NCBI RefSeq assembly: GCF_900104185.1
Contig: NZ_FNIZ01000011.1
Coordinates: 1-64,000, forward strand
DNA length: 64,000 bases
From: Halobacillus aidingensis
Lineage (GTDB): Bacteria; Bacillota; Bacilli; Bacillales; Halobacillaceae
Direction: 5' to 3'
Position numbers and translations under genes: made by a program. The notes beneath the pieces were generated by a model, which was not told the DNA's origin, did not search any database, and saw only the letters and a program-made list of their open reading frames with translations. Shown piece by piece: positions 1-7,319 of the stretch (positions are counted from its first letter, which is position 1; each line of letters starts with the position of its first letter).

Positions 1-259
1 TATGGAAGAGAGCTGAGGCCTCGCGAATGGAATACCCTTCGTCTTTAATCCATTGAATTACCTTCAGTTTAAAGTCTGAGGAATAGTTTGTATAGGGACA
101 CGCAAAAGCTTGATTGCCATGATACTCATATAATTTGACCCAATAGCGTAGAGCGGAGTTGTCTACGCCAATCTCGTTAGCAAGGTGACGGTAGCTTATC
201 GTTTCATCCATATATCGACGAACGGCTTGGAATTTTTCATCTTTCGTAAATTTTTTCAA
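1..259 (-). CDS. IS3/IS150-type transposase OrfA (partial)
   Basis: N-terminal 86 residues of a helix-turn-helix transposase subunit, cut at its 3' end by the window start. The protein starts LKKFTKDEKFQAV from a TTG codon and carries two helix-turn-helix-like repeats (RHLANEIGVDNSALRYW near residues 24-40 and a second unit around SIREASALF), as in OrfA proteins of the IS150 group that bind the terminal inverted repeats. TTG was chosen because AAGGGGG lies a few bases upstream. In this family OrfA is normally joined to the DDE-domain OrfB by programmed frameshifting; that part is outside the window, so whether the element is active cannot be judged. Confidence 0.75.
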   Translation of the reverse strand, partial: MKKFTKDEKFQAVRRYMDETISYRHLANEIGVDNSALRYWVKLYEYHGNQAFACPYTNYSSDFKLKVIQWIKDEGYSIREASALFH

Positions 260-311
260 GGTGAATCCCCCTTAACTCAGAGCTAGATAAGTGTCCAACT
301 CTTGGGGGTCA
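1..311 (-). mobile_element. IS3 family (IS150-like) element, one end, cut by the window edge
   Basis: The end of an insertion sequence. The terminal sequence read inward from 311 on the minus strand begins TGACCCCCAAGAGTTGGACA, which resembles IS150-group ends, and an OrfA-type transposase gene follows about 50 bases inside. The outer end falls inside a copy of the large palindromic repeat: sequence from about 316 matches the interior of the repeat copy near 51658. The element therefore inserted into that repeat. The other end and OrfB lie outside the window, so the target duplication cannot be checked. Confidence 0.75.
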
Positions 312-603
312 CTTCACTAAAGCTCTGCGGGGTCTCGCCAGCCAATCCATTCCCGCGGGAGTCTCGCAGCTTCCCAACCACCCCATTCGATGTATGCGTG
401 AAACGAACCCCTTTACCTCGTTGGATTGTCTTCCACTATCCGACTGTTAGAAGCATAAAGCGCTCTGTATTAAAGGTTTTAAGATTCATGAACCTGTGCA
501 TGGAAGTTTTTTCTTACACTCCCAACAGACTGGATAGCTACTTATTCGAGAAGTGATTTCGAGCTACTTATATGGTAAAGGGGCGGAGGGGAATGGGGAG
601 ACT

Positions 604-758
604 CCTACCTTAAGTGTGGAGGCGCCTTGATCAGCGGCGTATGGACTGGACTGAGCTGGCGGAGATAAAGGAAACACGAAGAACGGAGTGATTCGATGTT
701 GACTTATCGTACAGAAGCGAGGGAAGTCTCACTAGCCGCTAGGCGCCGGAACCGGATA
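604..758 (+). repeat. 155-bp nested insert, copy A
   Basis: A 155-bp segment embedded in the M1 hairpin module of repeat copy 1. It is nearly identical, as reverse complement, to 25718-25872, where it sits at the equivalent place in copy 4. It starts TACCTTAAGTGTGGAGGCGC and ends AGGCGCCGGAACCGGATA. No other copy of the repeat in the window carries it. It has no convincing reading frame; it may be a small non-autonomous element or an optional RNA domain. Confidence 0.8.
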
Positions 759-815
759 TCTAAGAGGAAAAAGGTGCTTGGTGAGCCCCCACAGGACGCA
801 GTCCGAGGAGGCTCA

Positions 816-888
816 AGAGAACAGAGGAAGTTCGATTAAGTTCGGCACGTCCTGGTGCCAACATCGAACGACCCCACCTCGTGTGGGG
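816..888 (+). repeat. hairpin-rich insert unique to repeat copy 1
   Basis: In repeat copy 1 this segment replaces the short CCGCGCTCC link of other M1 modules. It folds into two clean stems. GTTCGAT at 830-836 pairs with ATCGAAC at 863-869, enclosing GGCAC (844-848) pairing with GTGCC (855-859). CCCCAC (872-877) pairs with GTGGGG (883-888). No second copy was seen in the window. Confidence 0.6.
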
Positions 889-1077
889 CCCCGCGGAAAG
901 CGAGCTATTCCCCGCAGCCCCCATCCACTAACCAAAAGTCTCGAAACTGAGTCTTCCACAATAGGGAGCTTTTATGGAACAAATGAGAGGTTTTAGTAAT
1001 CGAGGACAACTGCTTTATATTTAACCTTTGATAGACGATATAAAGAGTGGATTCTATCAAAGGAAGGACGATGCTTC

Positions 1078-1983
1078 ATGAAGCAGGATCAAGGCATATT
1101 ACTCGAAAGTGGAACGAACGAATTGGAAATCGTCGAATTCGGAATCGGCAACAACCGTTTTGGCATAAACGTCATAAAAGTAAAAGAAATCCTGAACCCT
1201 CACCCCGTCACAAAAATCCCTCATTCACATAAATCGGTGGAAGGGATCATCGAAATTCGTGGGGAAGTGGTCCCTGTTGTAGATGTAGCCCATGCCCTCG
1301 GGTTTTCACCATCCGAAAATCCGAAGCAGGATAAATTTATTCTGGCGGAATTCAATAAAACAAAAATCGTTTTCCATGTGCATACCGTTACACAGATTCA
1401 CCGTATCTCGTGGGAACAGATAGAAAAACCGAATAAGATGTATCAGGGGCTGGAAACGCAAATTACCGGAGTAATCAAAATGGATGAAGACATGCTTTTG
1501 CTGCTTGATTTTGAAAAAGTAGTCGCTGATATCAATCCTGAATCCAGTATTAACGCGGAGCAGCTGCGCGAACTAGGCCAAAGGGAACGTTCACAAAAGA
1601 AAATAATGATCGCTGAAGATTCCGGCATGCTTCGTGCCATGCTACAGGAAACGTTAAGTGAAGCTGGATATGAAAATACGATCTCTTTTGAGGATGGAAA
1701 AGAAGCCTACGAACATCTGGAAGATTTATTGGATGAAGGGAAAACGATCGAAGAGGAATATCAGCTGATCATCACTGATATCGAAATGCCGCGTATGGAC
1801 GGCCACCACTTTACTCGTTTGTTGAAGAATCATAGCGATTTGAGCCAACTCCCAGTCGTCATTTTCTCCTCACTGATTACAGATGACCTTCGTCACAAAG
1901 GGGAAATCGTAGGAGCCGATGCCCAAGTTTCCAAACCGGAAATCGTAGAACTCGTAAAAATCATCGATCATCACATCCTCTAA
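1078..1983 (+). CDS. cheV: chemotaxis coupling/adaptation protein CheV
   Basis: 301 residues, matching the Bacillus CheV length (about 303). An N-terminal CheW-like domain (roughly residues 10-150) couples receptors to the CheA kinase. A C-terminal response-regulator receiver domain (about 174-300) has the acidic pair in MIAEDSG, the phospho-acceptor aspartate in IITDIEMPRMDG (about residue 234) and the conserved lysine in AQVSKPE. In B. subtilis phosphorylated CheV acts in one of the adaptation systems; the same role is inferred. AAGGACGATGCTTC precedes the ATG. It is followed directly by repeat copy 2 with no clear separate terminator. The order cheV then ykyB is as in B. subtilis. Confidence 0.95.
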   Translation: MKQDQGILLESGTNELEIVEFGIGNNRFGINVIKVKEILNPHPVTKIPHSHKSVEGIIEIRGEVVPVVDVAHALGFSPSENPKQDKFILAEFNKTKIVFHVHTVTQIHRISWEQIEKPNKMYQGLETQITGVIKMDEDMLLLLDFEKVVADINPESSINAEQLRELGQRERSQKKIMIAEDSGMLRAMLQETLSEAGYENTISFEDGKEAYEHLEDLLDEGKTIEEEYQLIITDIEMPRMDGHHFTRLLKNHSDLSQLPVVIFSSLITDDLRHKGEIVGADAQVSKPEIVELVKIIDHHIL

Positions 1984-2032
1984 AAAAAGCAGGCTCCATT
2001 AATGAACGTCTGTCTTTGTTATTAAAGTAAAT

Positions 2033-2582
2033 GGCAGGATTGTGGAAGACTCAGTTTCGAGACTTTTGTGTAAGTGGATGGGGCTGCGGGGAATGACTCG
2101 CTTTCCGCGGGAGCGCGTTGAGCCTCCTCGGACTCCGTCCTGCGGGGTCTCATCTAGCACTCTTTTCCCGCAGGAGTCTCGCCATTCCCCTCCGCCCCTT
2201 TGCCATATAAGGATCTCGAAACCACTTCTGAAAAAGTCAGCTTGTATGATTGAGGGAAGTGGATAATATAACCCCCTCCACAGCTCGCATTCACAATGTA
2301 AAAGCTTGATATAGAACGCTTTATGCATACTTAGGAGAGAAGAGTGGGAGAAACTCCTTCTCGGTATAGGGGTTCGTTTCTCTCTACATCGAATGGGGTG
2401 GTTGGGAAGCTGCGAGACTCCCGTGGGAGAAGGAGATAGGCGAGATCCCGCAGGACGTAGTCCGAGGAAGCTCGGCGCTCCCCCACAGGAAAGCGAGTGG
2501 CTTCCCAACAACCCCTGAATCCAAATACGACAAACGAACCCCGGTTATCTCGAAACTAGGTCTTCCAGAAAAGGGACATTTA
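2033..2582 (+). repeat. composite palindromic element, copy 2 (M1-core-M2)
   Basis: Begins GGCAGGATTGTGGAAGACTC, with the terminal repeat CAGTTTCGAGACTTTTGTG. M1 spans about 2065-2225, the conserved core AAAGCTTGATATAGAACGCT starts at 2301, and M2 spans about 2375-2575. It ends with the inverted copy of the terminal repeat (TCTCGAAACTAGGTCTTCCA). It lies between the convergent genes cheV and the small gene at 2645. Open frames across it, including a 170-codon minus-strand one, reflect its GC-rich palindromic sequence. Confidence 0.88.
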
Positions 2583-2605
2583 GTGGAATAGTCATGATGG
2601 ATAAA

Positions 2606-2656
2606 AAAGAAGGAATAAAAAAATCCGCTCCTTGGCGGATTTTTTTATTCCTTCTT
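2606..2656 (-). terminator. long symmetric terminator
   Basis: A near-perfect palindrome with arms of about 21 bases around CTCCTTGG, containing T-runs in both directions. It overlaps the last codons of the minus-strand gene ending at 2645 and would also stop readthrough from copy 2 of the repeat. Confidence 0.85.
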
Positions 2657-2854
2657 TAATCGCTCGAACAACTCATCATGCCAGTCATAAGCATGCTTGG
2701 ACAACGTTTCCGGCCCAGCTTTTGTTGGTGATGAATCTACGACAATATTCTTGTGATGCTCTGAAAGGTGCTCATAAGAAGCACGCATTTCCGTTGTGTA
2801 TTCCATATACTTTTTCAAATGATATAAAAAATCTTCGACTTCACTTACAGCCAT
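2645..2854 (-). CDS. small conserved-looking hypothetical protein
   Basis: A 69-residue acidic protein starting MAVSEVEDFLYHL and ending HDELFERLKKE. I do not recognise the family. It looks real because it has a strong ribosome site (GAGGAGGATGATAGG before ATG), its own terminator overlapping the stop, and an amphipathic helical composition without low complexity. There is no signal peptide, membrane segment or cysteine pair. It lies 62 bases downstream of ykyB on the same strand and may be co-transcribed with it. Confidence 0.7.
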   Translation of the reverse strand: MAVSEVEDFLYHLKKYMEYTTEMRASYEHLSEHHKNIVVDSSPTKAGPETLSKHAYDWHDELFERLKKE

Positions 2855-2916
2855 CCTATCATCCTCCTCTATTTGTCCATTCCTTATTTAGTAAGAAATG
2901 AAACCTCGAAAAGGGT

Positions 2917-3387
2917 TTACGGGCGTCTTCTTCTGCGCTGGTTCCATGGGCTGCCTGTCGGCTGGCCGAGCATACTTGGTTGTGAAGTGCCTTGGAATGA
3001 ATAGGCCGGCTTTTTCGGTTGTTTCCAATTCAAATAATGGTAAAGCGTACGTTTGGCTCTCGACAATGATAATTTGGGTTTTGGGTTCCGGTAAGACTGG
3101 TCGACTTTTCCTAAATGCTCCAAATCTTGAAAGTCTTTCTTTGTTGCAGGAACATGGAAATAGTAACCACCAATTTCAATGAGGAGGGTCGAGTGCTGCT
3201 GGCTGAATTTCGGATGGTCGGAAAAATGGAGTCCGACCTTTTTGGCGCGGTTTTCATTTAGGAGTTTGTCAATCGTATGCTTTTTAATGTCATAGAGATG
3301 CCTCGGTTCTGGGGCTGTTTTGGCATGTCGATTGACGATAAATAGGGATTCGGCTAATTCGCGGTTGGATATTTGATTGTCTTTCAT
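2917..3387 (-). CDS. ykyB: YkyB family protein
   Basis: 156 residues matching the B. subtilis YkyB family of unknown function. Recognisable blocks are LFIVNRHAKTAPEPRHLY near the start, KKVGLHFSDHPKFSQQHS and YYFHVPATKKDF in the middle, and LGKVDQSYRNPK. The C-terminal 40 residues (proline-, glutamine- and arginine-rich, ending in RRRRRP) are probably disordered and are not part of the conserved core. AAGGAGATCATAG precedes ATG. It sits near cheV as in B. subtilis. No biochemical role is known to me. Confidence 0.88.
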   Translation of the reverse strand: MKDNQISNRELAESLFIVNRHAKTAPEPRHLYDIKKHTIDKLLNENRAKKVGLHFSDHPKFSQQHSTLLIEIGGYYFHVPATKKDFQDLEHLGKVDQSYRNPKPKLSLSRAKRTLYHYLNWKQPKKPAYSFQGTSQPSMLGQPTGSPWNQRRRRRP

Positions 3388-3449
3388 CTATGATCTCCTT
3401 TCCATCCAAGTATAGCTCTCTTTTTATCATTTTACAACATTTTACAATA

Positions 3450-4010
3450 TCAAGATTCATTTTTATACTTTTTCAGATCTTCGACGATTTTTTCGACAGA
3501 TTCAGCTTTTGTTCCGCTGTAAGTTTCTGCAATGTTTCCATCAGGGTCAACGAGGAAAAAGCTCGTTCCATGAGCGACCTGATCCGAATCTTCCATTTTC
3601 TTGACGGGGGACTGGAATGATTTAATGGACCATTCTTTCACTTCCTGAAAAGAATAACCTGTCAGAAAGTCCCACTGCTCATAATTCGGCTGATAGTTCT
3701 CAGCAAAAGATAGCAGTTTTTCTTGTGTATCATTTGCTGGATCTACACTAACAGAAACGAGCTGTACGTCTAAATTTTCCTGCTCTAATTGTGCTTGCAA
3801 CCTGGACATATTCCCTGTCATCGGAGGACAGACGGTTTCACAGTTGGTGAAGATGAAGTCCGCAACCCAGTAATCTCCAGCATATGCTCCGGGGACGGAT
3901 ACCTCTTTTCCATGTTGATTCACGGCTGATAATTCACCGACATCCTTCGACCCACAGGCCGCCGTGATGGTTATGAGAAAAATGATGCTGATCCAAAATC
4001 TTAATTTCAT
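3450..4010 (-). CDS. SCO1/SenC family copper chaperone lipoprotein
   Basis: 186-residue lipoprotein. The signal peptide ends in a lipobox, TITAAC, with the lipid-anchored cysteine near residue 19. The thioredoxin-like SCO domain has the copper ligands C57 and C61 (TNCETVCPP) and the distal histidine H147 (QVAHGTS). SCO proteins deliver copper to the CuA centre of cytochrome c oxidase subunit II (CtaC, encoded at 61948-63012). Start ATG at 4010 is chosen because GGAGG lies 5 bases upstream; an in-frame ATG four codons earlier lacks a site. It resembles B. subtilis YpmQ. The gene is monocistronic here. Confidence 0.9.
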   Translation of the reverse strand: MKLRFWISIIFLITITAACGSKDVGELSAVNQHGKEVSVPGAYAGDYWVADFIFTNCETVCPPMTGNMSRLQAQLEQENLDVQLVSVSVDPANDTQEKLLSFAENYQPNYEQWDFLTGYSFQEVKEWSIKSFQSPVKKMEDSDQVAHGTSFFLVDPDGNIAETYSGTKAESVEKIVEDLKKYKNES

Positions 4011-4112
4011 GGGATCCTCCAACTTTCTAAATTGTCTTCAGTGTACCACTCCAAAGGAAAAAGGACAGACTTGTTTTCTATCTGTCACAAAAATGTAAGA
4101 GTTCGATTTGGT

Positions 4113-4970
4113 TCATTGTGTGGATTTCAATCGGAACACGGAAAATTCCGGGCGGCACATAAACCGGTAAGGAAGTCTTGTCGTACCGATCCCACGGCTT
4201 ACATAAAGGTTGAACCCGTTCACTAATGGGTAGTGCCCTTCGACGAAATGCTCAGCGAACGGCGGAGTGACAAGGTAGCCGAAAAAAGGCACCTGCACTT
4301 GTCCTCCATGGCTGTGCCCGGACAGTTGTACATCCACGGGGTAGTGCTGATACTCAAGCGCAACATCCGGCTCATGAACCATCAATAAGGTGAACGAATC
4401 TGTGGGAACATTCTCGAGTGTCTGTTCTAAATCAGGTTGGCCGAGCATGATGTCGTCGACACCGGCAAGCGTGAAGGACGCAGATCCATTTTCAATGAGG
4501 GTATGTTCATTTTGTAAAAGTTGAAAGCCGCTCTGCTCCATGACATCACGAATTTTTTCCGTACCATAGCCGCCGTGGTCATGGTTTCCATAAATCCAAT
4601 ACTTGCCTTGATTCGCTTCCAAGCGCTTTAATATTTGGATGAGGCGGGGAGGAAACGAGTAGGTGTGCGGTTCGTCTACGAGATCCCCTGTAAACAAAAT
4701 GAGGTCTGCTTTTTCTGCATTAATTTTTTCAACGAGACGCTCCAAATCATCCAATTCATAATGAAAGCCGACGTGCGTGTCTGAAAACTGGAGGACTTTG
4801 AAATTATGAAAATGCCGTGGGATCTTCCCGTGTTTGATCTCATGGCGGCGGATGGCGAGCATATTCGGTTCCATGTAACGTGCATACGAATAACCGAACG
4901 CATTGAGTCCGATAAAGGCTGCAGCGCTTGCTAATGTACGTTTGATGAAGGTTCTTCTCGTAATTTTCAT
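4113..4970 (-). CDS. ykuE: Tat-exported metallophosphoesterase, YkuE type
   Basis: 285 residues. The N terminus MKITRRTFIKR carries a twin-arginine signal followed by a hydrophobic stretch. The calcineurin-like phosphoesterase motifs are all present: SDTHVG, LFTGDLVDE, YGNHDHGG, MVHEPD and SGHSHGGQV, which bind two metal ions. B. subtilis YkuE is a Tat-dependent cell-wall-associated phosphoesterase, and the genomic position agrees. Start at 4970 follows GAGGAGAGACGTC; the longer open frame upstream has no signal-peptide logic. It is divergent from fadH with 147 bases between the starts. Confidence 0.9.
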   Translation of the reverse strand: MKITRRTFIKRTLASAAAFIGLNAFGYSYARYMEPNMLAIRRHEIKHGKIPRHFHNFKVLQFSDTHVGFHYELDDLERLVEKINAEKADLILFTGDLVDEPHTYSFPPRLIQILKRLEANQGKYWIYGNHDHGGYGTEKIRDVMEQSGFQLLQNEHTLIENGSASFTLAGVDDIMLGQPDLEQTLENVPTDSFTLLMVHEPDVALEYQHYPVDVQLSGHSHGGQVQVPFFGYLVTPPFAEHFVEGHYPLVNGFNLYVSRGIGTTRLPYRFMCRPEFSVFRLKSTQ

Positions 4971-5117
4971 GACGTCTCTCCTCTGAATTCTTCCGCCATT
5001 ATAACATGGCTGAAGGAAAGATAACGTCGAATTTTTATACTTTATTTTAAAAATGAACAGGTATTCAGTTTGTTCTTGTTGAATTACATAAGTAGTCAAG
5101 AAGAGGAGGTTTTACAT

Positions 5118-5885
5118 ATGGAAAATCAAGTCGTCATCGTTACAGGTGGTTCCAGTGGGATGGGGCTGCATATGGCTGAAAGGTTTGTACAAGAAGGAGC
5201 GAAGGTCGCGATTACCGGCCGGAATGTAGAACGGCTGGAAGAAGCGAAGAAACAGATCGCAGCCGGAAAAGAAGATCATGTCCTAACGGTTCAAATGGAT
5301 GTCCGTGAAGTAGAAGATACCGAACGGATGGTCAAAGAAACAGTGGAGGCCTTCGGGAGAGTCGATCATCTCGTTAATAATGCAGCAGGTAATTTCATTG
5401 CACCTGCGGAAGACCTGTCTCCGAACGGTTGGAATTCTGTCATCAACATCGTTTTAAATGGAACTTTTTATTGCAGCCAGGCGGTCGGAAAGTATTGGAT
5501 TGAAAATGAAATCAAAGGGTCGATTTTAAACATCGTCGCCACCTACGCTTGGAATGCGGGTGCTGGTGTGATTCATTCCGCTTCTGCGAAGTCAGGGGTG
5601 CTTACGATGACCCGTACGCTCGCTGTGGAATGGGGAACGAAATACGGCATTCGTGCCAATGCCATCGCACCTGGGCCAATCGAACGGACGGGTGGAGCTG
5701 AGAAACTGTTTCAATCGGAAAAAGCAGCCCAGCGTACCCTTGCTTCCGTACCTCTTGGCCGCTTAGGGAAGCCAGAGGAAATCGCAGGCCTTGCGAAGTT
5801 CATTCTATCTGAAGAAGGGGCTTATATGAATGGAGAGGTCGTTACCCTTGATGGAGGCCAGTGGCTGAACAAATTTCCTTTTTAA
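5118..5885 (+). CDS. fadH: 2,4-dienoyl-CoA reductase (SDR family) FadH
   Basis: 255-residue short-chain dehydrogenase. It has the nucleotide-binding motif TGGSSGMG at residues 9-16, NNAAGNF, and PGPIERTGG near residue 190. The family uses the peroxisomal-dienoyl-reductase arrangement rather than the classical YxxxK dyad: at the expected place the protein reads HSASAKSGV. That fits B. subtilis FadH (YkuF), which reduces 2,4-dienoyl-CoA with NADPH in unsaturated fatty acid breakdown. AGGAGG is 7 bases before the ATG at 5118. The short zinc-ribbon gene follows after 15 bases and is probably co-transcribed. Confidence 0.9.
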   Translation: MENQVVIVTGGSSGMGLHMAERFVQEGAKVAITGRNVERLEEAKKQIAAGKEDHVLTVQMDVREVEDTERMVKETVEAFGRVDHLVNNAAGNFIAPAEDLSPNGWNSVINIVLNGTFYCSQAVGKYWIENEIKGSILNIVATYAWNAGAGVIHSASAKSGVLTMTRTLAVEWGTKYGIRANAIAPGPIERTGGAEKLFQSEKAAQRTLASVPLGRLGKPEEIAGLAKFILSEEGAYMNGEVVTLDGGQWLNKFPF

Positions 5886-5900
5886 AAAGGGGAGAGTGGC

Positions 5901-6095
5901 ATGGAAAAGAAGTGTTTCTTTTGCAAAAAGACGTATAAATTAGACCGTTCAGACCCGCAGTATATGAAGATAAGTAAAAATCCTAAGACGTCCTATGTGT
6001 GTAAATCTTGTAATCAATCGATGCAGAAAGATGCGCAAACGTCTACAGGGCTTAACCCTGATATGATTGATTCTCACGATAAATATTTGAGGTAA
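5901..6095 (+). CDS. small zinc-ribbon protein, YlaI-like (DUF2197)
   Basis: 64 residues with two CxxC pairs (CFFCKKTY near the start, YVCKSCNQS in the middle) that should bind one zinc ion. The spacing and the TSYVCKSC block resemble the YlaI/DUF2197 family, of which a second member lies at 52088-52291. GGGGAGAGTGGC precedes ATG. It lies 15 bases after fadH, in the same operon, and is followed by a strong terminator. Function unknown. Confidence 0.75.
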   Translation: MEKKCFFCKKTYKLDRSDPQYMKISKNPKTSYVCKSCNQSMQKDAQTSTGLNPDMIDSHDKYLR

Positions 6096-6100
6096 TAAGA

Positions 6101-6139
6101 AATAAACGTCCAGGGTATCCCTCCTGGACGTTTATTTTT
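6101..6139 (+). terminator. terminator of fadH operon
   Basis: AATAAACGTCCAGG pairs with CCTGGACGTTTATT around a short loop and is followed by TTTTTG. Confidence 0.85.
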
Positions 6140-6180
6140 GTTAACAATTTTTTTTGCGATTCCATTCATCGATCCATTTT

Positions 6181-6837
6181 TCACATTTCTTCCTTAATCC
6201 CTTTTCTCACCAATACCCAGTTAGCCGGATAACTTGTCAAGAAACCTAAAATCATCGCAATCTGCATCATGAACCAGTAAGAAGCCTCGTTCGGCTTCGG
6301 TGGCTCCTGAAACAGGACGAAGTGGACGATGGCCATCCAACCGAACATTCCCACCTCAAAAGCGATCAACGATAGGGAGTCAGCTTTAATAGCAGCCCAA
6401 ACGGCTCCTTTTTTACTGAGATCTTCGTTCATCGGATAGATCGCATAATACTGAAAAAGGATGCCGAATAAGTAAGCCAGCACGAATTCAACGGTGTAGT
6501 GGGCGAACAAGGTGGAGCCTGCAATCATCATGCCCGTCAAGGCAACAATCGGTACACCTACAGCATCACCAAGGGTACAGCCTGCTGAACAGTGGCTCGT
6601 GGAAACAAACACTTTCGCAGGTCTGCCTCGATGATCCTCTTTATCATTATCCTTACTCTTCAGACGTCCCCATTTAAAATAAGTCCACAGGGCGACAGGG
6701 CCCATAAACCATCCATTGATCGGCCAGACGATATTCATAATCTTCATCATTTGTGGGTGTCTCATGATATCCACGGTAATAATAAGAGAACATAAAAGAC
6801 CAATCGCAAGTGCGATTACAGAAATGGTAGACAACAA
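6181..6837 (-). CDS. DUF4396 membrane protein
   Basis: About 218 residues with several hydrophobic segments. It contains a central HCSAGCTLGDAVG motif typical of DUF4396 proteins; the histidine and two cysteines could bind metal, but I know of no proven function. It is divergent from csoR-copA-copZ, with 151 bases between the starts, which suggests a link to copper handling by context only. The start is uncertain: GAGGTGAT is best placed for TTG at 6837 or 6834, while GTG at 6846 overlaps it. Confidence 0.8.
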   Translation of the reverse strand: MLSTISVIALAIGLLCSLIITVDIMRHPQMMKIMNIVWPINGWFMGPVALWTYFKWGRLKSKDNDKEDHRGRPAKVFVSTSHCSAGCTLGDAVGVPIVALTGMMIAGSTLFAHYTVEFVLAYLFGILFQYYAIYPMNEDLSKKGAVWAAIKADSLSLIAFEVGMFGWMAIVHFVLFQEPPKPNEASYWFMMQIAMILGFLTSYPANWVLVRKGIKEEM

Positions 6838-6935
6838 AACAATCACCTCTATATTTTCGGAGTTTAAATAACTATACCCTAAGGTAGTAAATAAATAAAC
6901 GAGTAAAAATTATAAGGATCACCAAGGTGAAACAA

Positions 6936-6966
6936 TTGACTATAATACCTATACCGGGTATATAAT
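6936..6966 (+). promoter_or_regulatory. csoR-copA promoter with CsoR-type operator
   Basis: TTGACT at 6936-6941 and TATATA at 6959-6964 (spacer 17), or TATAAT at 6961-6966 (spacer 19), form a sigma-A promoter 23-25 bases before the csoR start. The spacer and -10 contain the pseudo-palindrome ATACCGGGTAT (about 6951-6961), like the TACC-GGTA boxes bound by CsoR in other Firmicutes. Apo-CsoR would block this promoter and Cu(I) would release it; this is inferred from the family. Confidence 0.75.
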
Positions 6967-6988
6967 AGTAAGCAAAGGAGGCGGTGTT

Positions 6989-7306
6989 ATGACAGAGAAT
7001 CATCTTCCGGAAGATAGCGGGAAACAACCGGTCAAACCGAGGACACAAGATGAAAAGATGGCGGTATTGAACCGCTTGAAACGTATCGAAGGTCAAGTTC
7101 GCGGCATTCAGAAAATGGTGGAAGACGATCGTTACTGTGTGGATATACTCGTGCAGATATCAGCGATCAACAACGCTTTGAATAAAGTCGGATACAACTT
7201 GTTGGAGCGTCACACGCATCATTGCGTCAAAGATGCCATTCAAAAAGGCAATGGCGACGAAGCAATTGATGAATTGATGAAAGTTGTCCGACAGTTCTCG
7301 AAGTAA
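6989..7306 (+). CDS. csoR: copper-sensing transcriptional repressor CsoR
   Basis: 105 residues, the usual size. The Cu(I) ligands are present as C50 (RYCVDIL) and H75 with C79 (HTHHC), the C-H-C triad separating copper sensors from formaldehyde or persulfide sensors. The basic N-terminal helix [13 protein letters not shown] contributes to DNA binding. AAAGGAGGCGGTGTT precedes the ATG. The gene is 13 bases upstream of copA. The operator-like sequence at 6936-6966 suggests autoregulation. Confidence 0.95.
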   Translation: MTENHLPEDSGKQPVKPRTQDEKMAVLNRLKRIEGQVRGIQKMVEDDRYCVDILVQISAINNALNKVGYNLLERHTHHCVKDAIQKGNGDEAIDELMKVVRQFSK

Positions 7307-7319
7307 AGGGGGCATAAGT

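Larger units (their letters stand above)
312..972 (-). repeat. composite palindromic element, copy 1 (IS-interrupted, with two inserts)
   Basis: Copy of the eight-member family in M2'-core-M1' orientation. The outer part of M2' is missing because of the IS end at 311. M2' remains at about 316-440, the core (AGCATAAAGCGCTCTG) near 450-466, and M1' at about 565-972, ending in the terminal repeat AAAGTCTCGAAACTGAGTCT. M1' contains a 155-bp insert at 604-758, also found in copy 4, and a second hairpin-rich insert at about 816-888 not seen in other copies. No gene is credible here; open frames are by-products. Confidence 0.85.

Noticed and set aside
302-556. Open frame beginning at the IS end
   Set aside because: It spans IS terminus and repeat M2' sequence; no ribosome site or family resemblance.
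1999-2511. 170-codon minus-strand open frame through repeat copy 2
   Set aside because: It runs through the palindromic element, has no ribosome site, and its peptide recurs in shifted form at other repeat copies. The element's GC-rich sequence lowers stop frequency.
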